Source: Deltaproteobacteria bacterium (GTDB lineage Bacteria > SAR324 > NAC60-12). Taken from it: 7,435 nt of DNA. Position 1 is the first letter of the stretch. The number at the start of each line of letters is the position of its first letter. The notes below the pieces were generated by a model that did not search any database, had not been told where the DNA came from, and saw nothing but the letters and a program-made list of their open reading frames with translations. Shown one piece after another: positions 6,892 to 7,435 of the stretch. A program made the translations under genes and the position numbers. The stretch covers positions 1-7,435 of the forward strand of contig PBZZ01000107.1 in NCBI GenBank assembly GCA_002730365.1, read 5' to 3'.

Positions 6892-7435
6892 ATGATTGAT
6901 GCCTTACAACTAGCTCCCACTTCTAACAAATCTCCGTTGGCAAAGAAACCTGAGCCGTACAGTAGCTCTTTCAAGGAAACTTTGCGGCAGGCAGATGGTT
7001 CGGATAAAGAATACTTGGAAACAAGTTCAAATGTTCGTGATCGTGAAGAAACTAGGCCAGACAGCCGAGAAGAGATTCGTAGAGAGGTAGCTGAAGGTAA
7101 GGAGAGCAAAGGTGATTATCGCATCAAAATTGTTGACTCAGATGAGGAGATGCCTAGGGGACCTGAAGAAATAGCTGTTCTCGAAAAAGCTTTGCGAGCA
7201 CTGGATGAAAAAGCCAAGGAACTTGAATTTAATGACAGCGAACTGGTTGGTAGCCTTACTGAAGAACAATCTGCTGAATTGGCTAGATTGAGAGCAATGA
7301 TTGAAGGTGTATTGAGTGGTGAAGAACCCTCTCAAGAGCTAATGGTTGAAGATCAAGAAGCTTTTGCGTCACTTCTAGCCACACTGAATCTAGAAGAAGG
7401 TGATGCAGCCAGACTAGAACGCGATCTTGGATTTA
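6892..7435 (+). CDS. Probable flagellar hook-length control protein FliK, N-terminal part, cut by window edge
   Basis: The frame is open from a well-placed ATG (AGGAG seven nt upstream) through 181 codons to the right edge. The start reads MIDALQLAPTSNKSP. The visible part is strongly hydrophilic and acidic, rich in Glu, Asp, Arg and Ser: residues about 35-95 look disordered, about 92-112 could form a helix (EEIAVLEKALRALDEKAKEL), and about 122-181 are Glu/Leu/Ala-rich and helical (EEQSAELARLRAMIEGVL). There is no signal peptide or membrane segment. FliK proteins have long, poorly conserved, low-complexity N-terminal rulers, and fliK often follows fliJ and a MotE-type gene, so position supports FliK. 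The conserved FliK C-terminal switch domain would lie outside the window. It could be another flagellar hydrophilic protein, so the identification rests on context. Confidence 0.6.
   Translation, partial: MIDALQLAPTSNKSPLAKKPEPYSSSFKETLRQADGSDKEYLETSSNVRDREETRPDSREEIRREVAEGKESKGDYRIKIVDSDEEMPRGPEEIAVLEKALRALDEKAKELEFNDSELVGSLTEEQSAELARLRAMIEGVLSGEEPSQELMVEDQEAFASLLATLNLEEGDAARLERDLGF

Noticed and set aside
6840..7335. Two minus-strand ORFs opposite the FliK-like gene
   Set aside because: The plus frame has a good AGGAG start and stays open for 181 codons; the minus frames lack starts with ribosome-binding sites and domains.

Overview
The window looks like ordinary chromosome from a motile Gram-negative bacterium. 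It combines a proteobacterial-type nitrogen-signalling set (two-domain GlnE, a GlnB very close to the enterobacterial protein, and PtsP/EI-Ntr) with flagellar genes of the FliJ/MotE type. The fliJ-motE-fliK-like order and moderately AT-rich composition would fit a deltaproteobacterial or SAR324-like lineage, or an alphaproteobacterial relative. That placement is an inference from gene content, not from a marker gene.

Left and centre (1-5650), all on the minus strand, in transcription order: glnE (glutamine synthetase adenylyltransferase/adenylyl-removing enzyme), then a RodZ-like membrane protein with a cytoplasmic HTH, whose ATG directly follows the glnE stop in the same frame. Next is a 189-nt gap with a sigma-54-like promoter candidate, then glnB (PII), then ptsP (EI-Ntr, C-terminus beyond the left edge). 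GlnE sets glutamine synthetase activity by adenylylation. PII reports the glutamine/2-oxoglutarate state to GlnE. PtsP has a GAF domain of the kind known to respond to the same metabolites and starts the PTS-Ntr phosphorelay. The set therefore reads as one nitrogen-status module with a cell-envelope/morphogenesis-type protein inserted.

A 155-nt divergent intergenic region (5651-5805) separates this from a plus-strand flagellar run: fliJ (type III export chaperone), a secreted MotE-like MgtE-N protein with a signal peptide, and the start of an acidic protein that is probably the hook-length control protein FliK (open at the right edge). fliJ heads the run without fliI or fliH next to it.

There are no RNA genes, mobile elements, CRISPR arrays or sizeable repeats that I can support, and no gene-free stretch longer than about 190 nt. 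I do not see a convincing undescribed system. The points most worth a second look are the glnE-rodZ junction, the gathering of nitrogen sensors around a RodZ-like gene, the sigma-54-like site before glnB, and the paired cysteines in the MotE-like protein.
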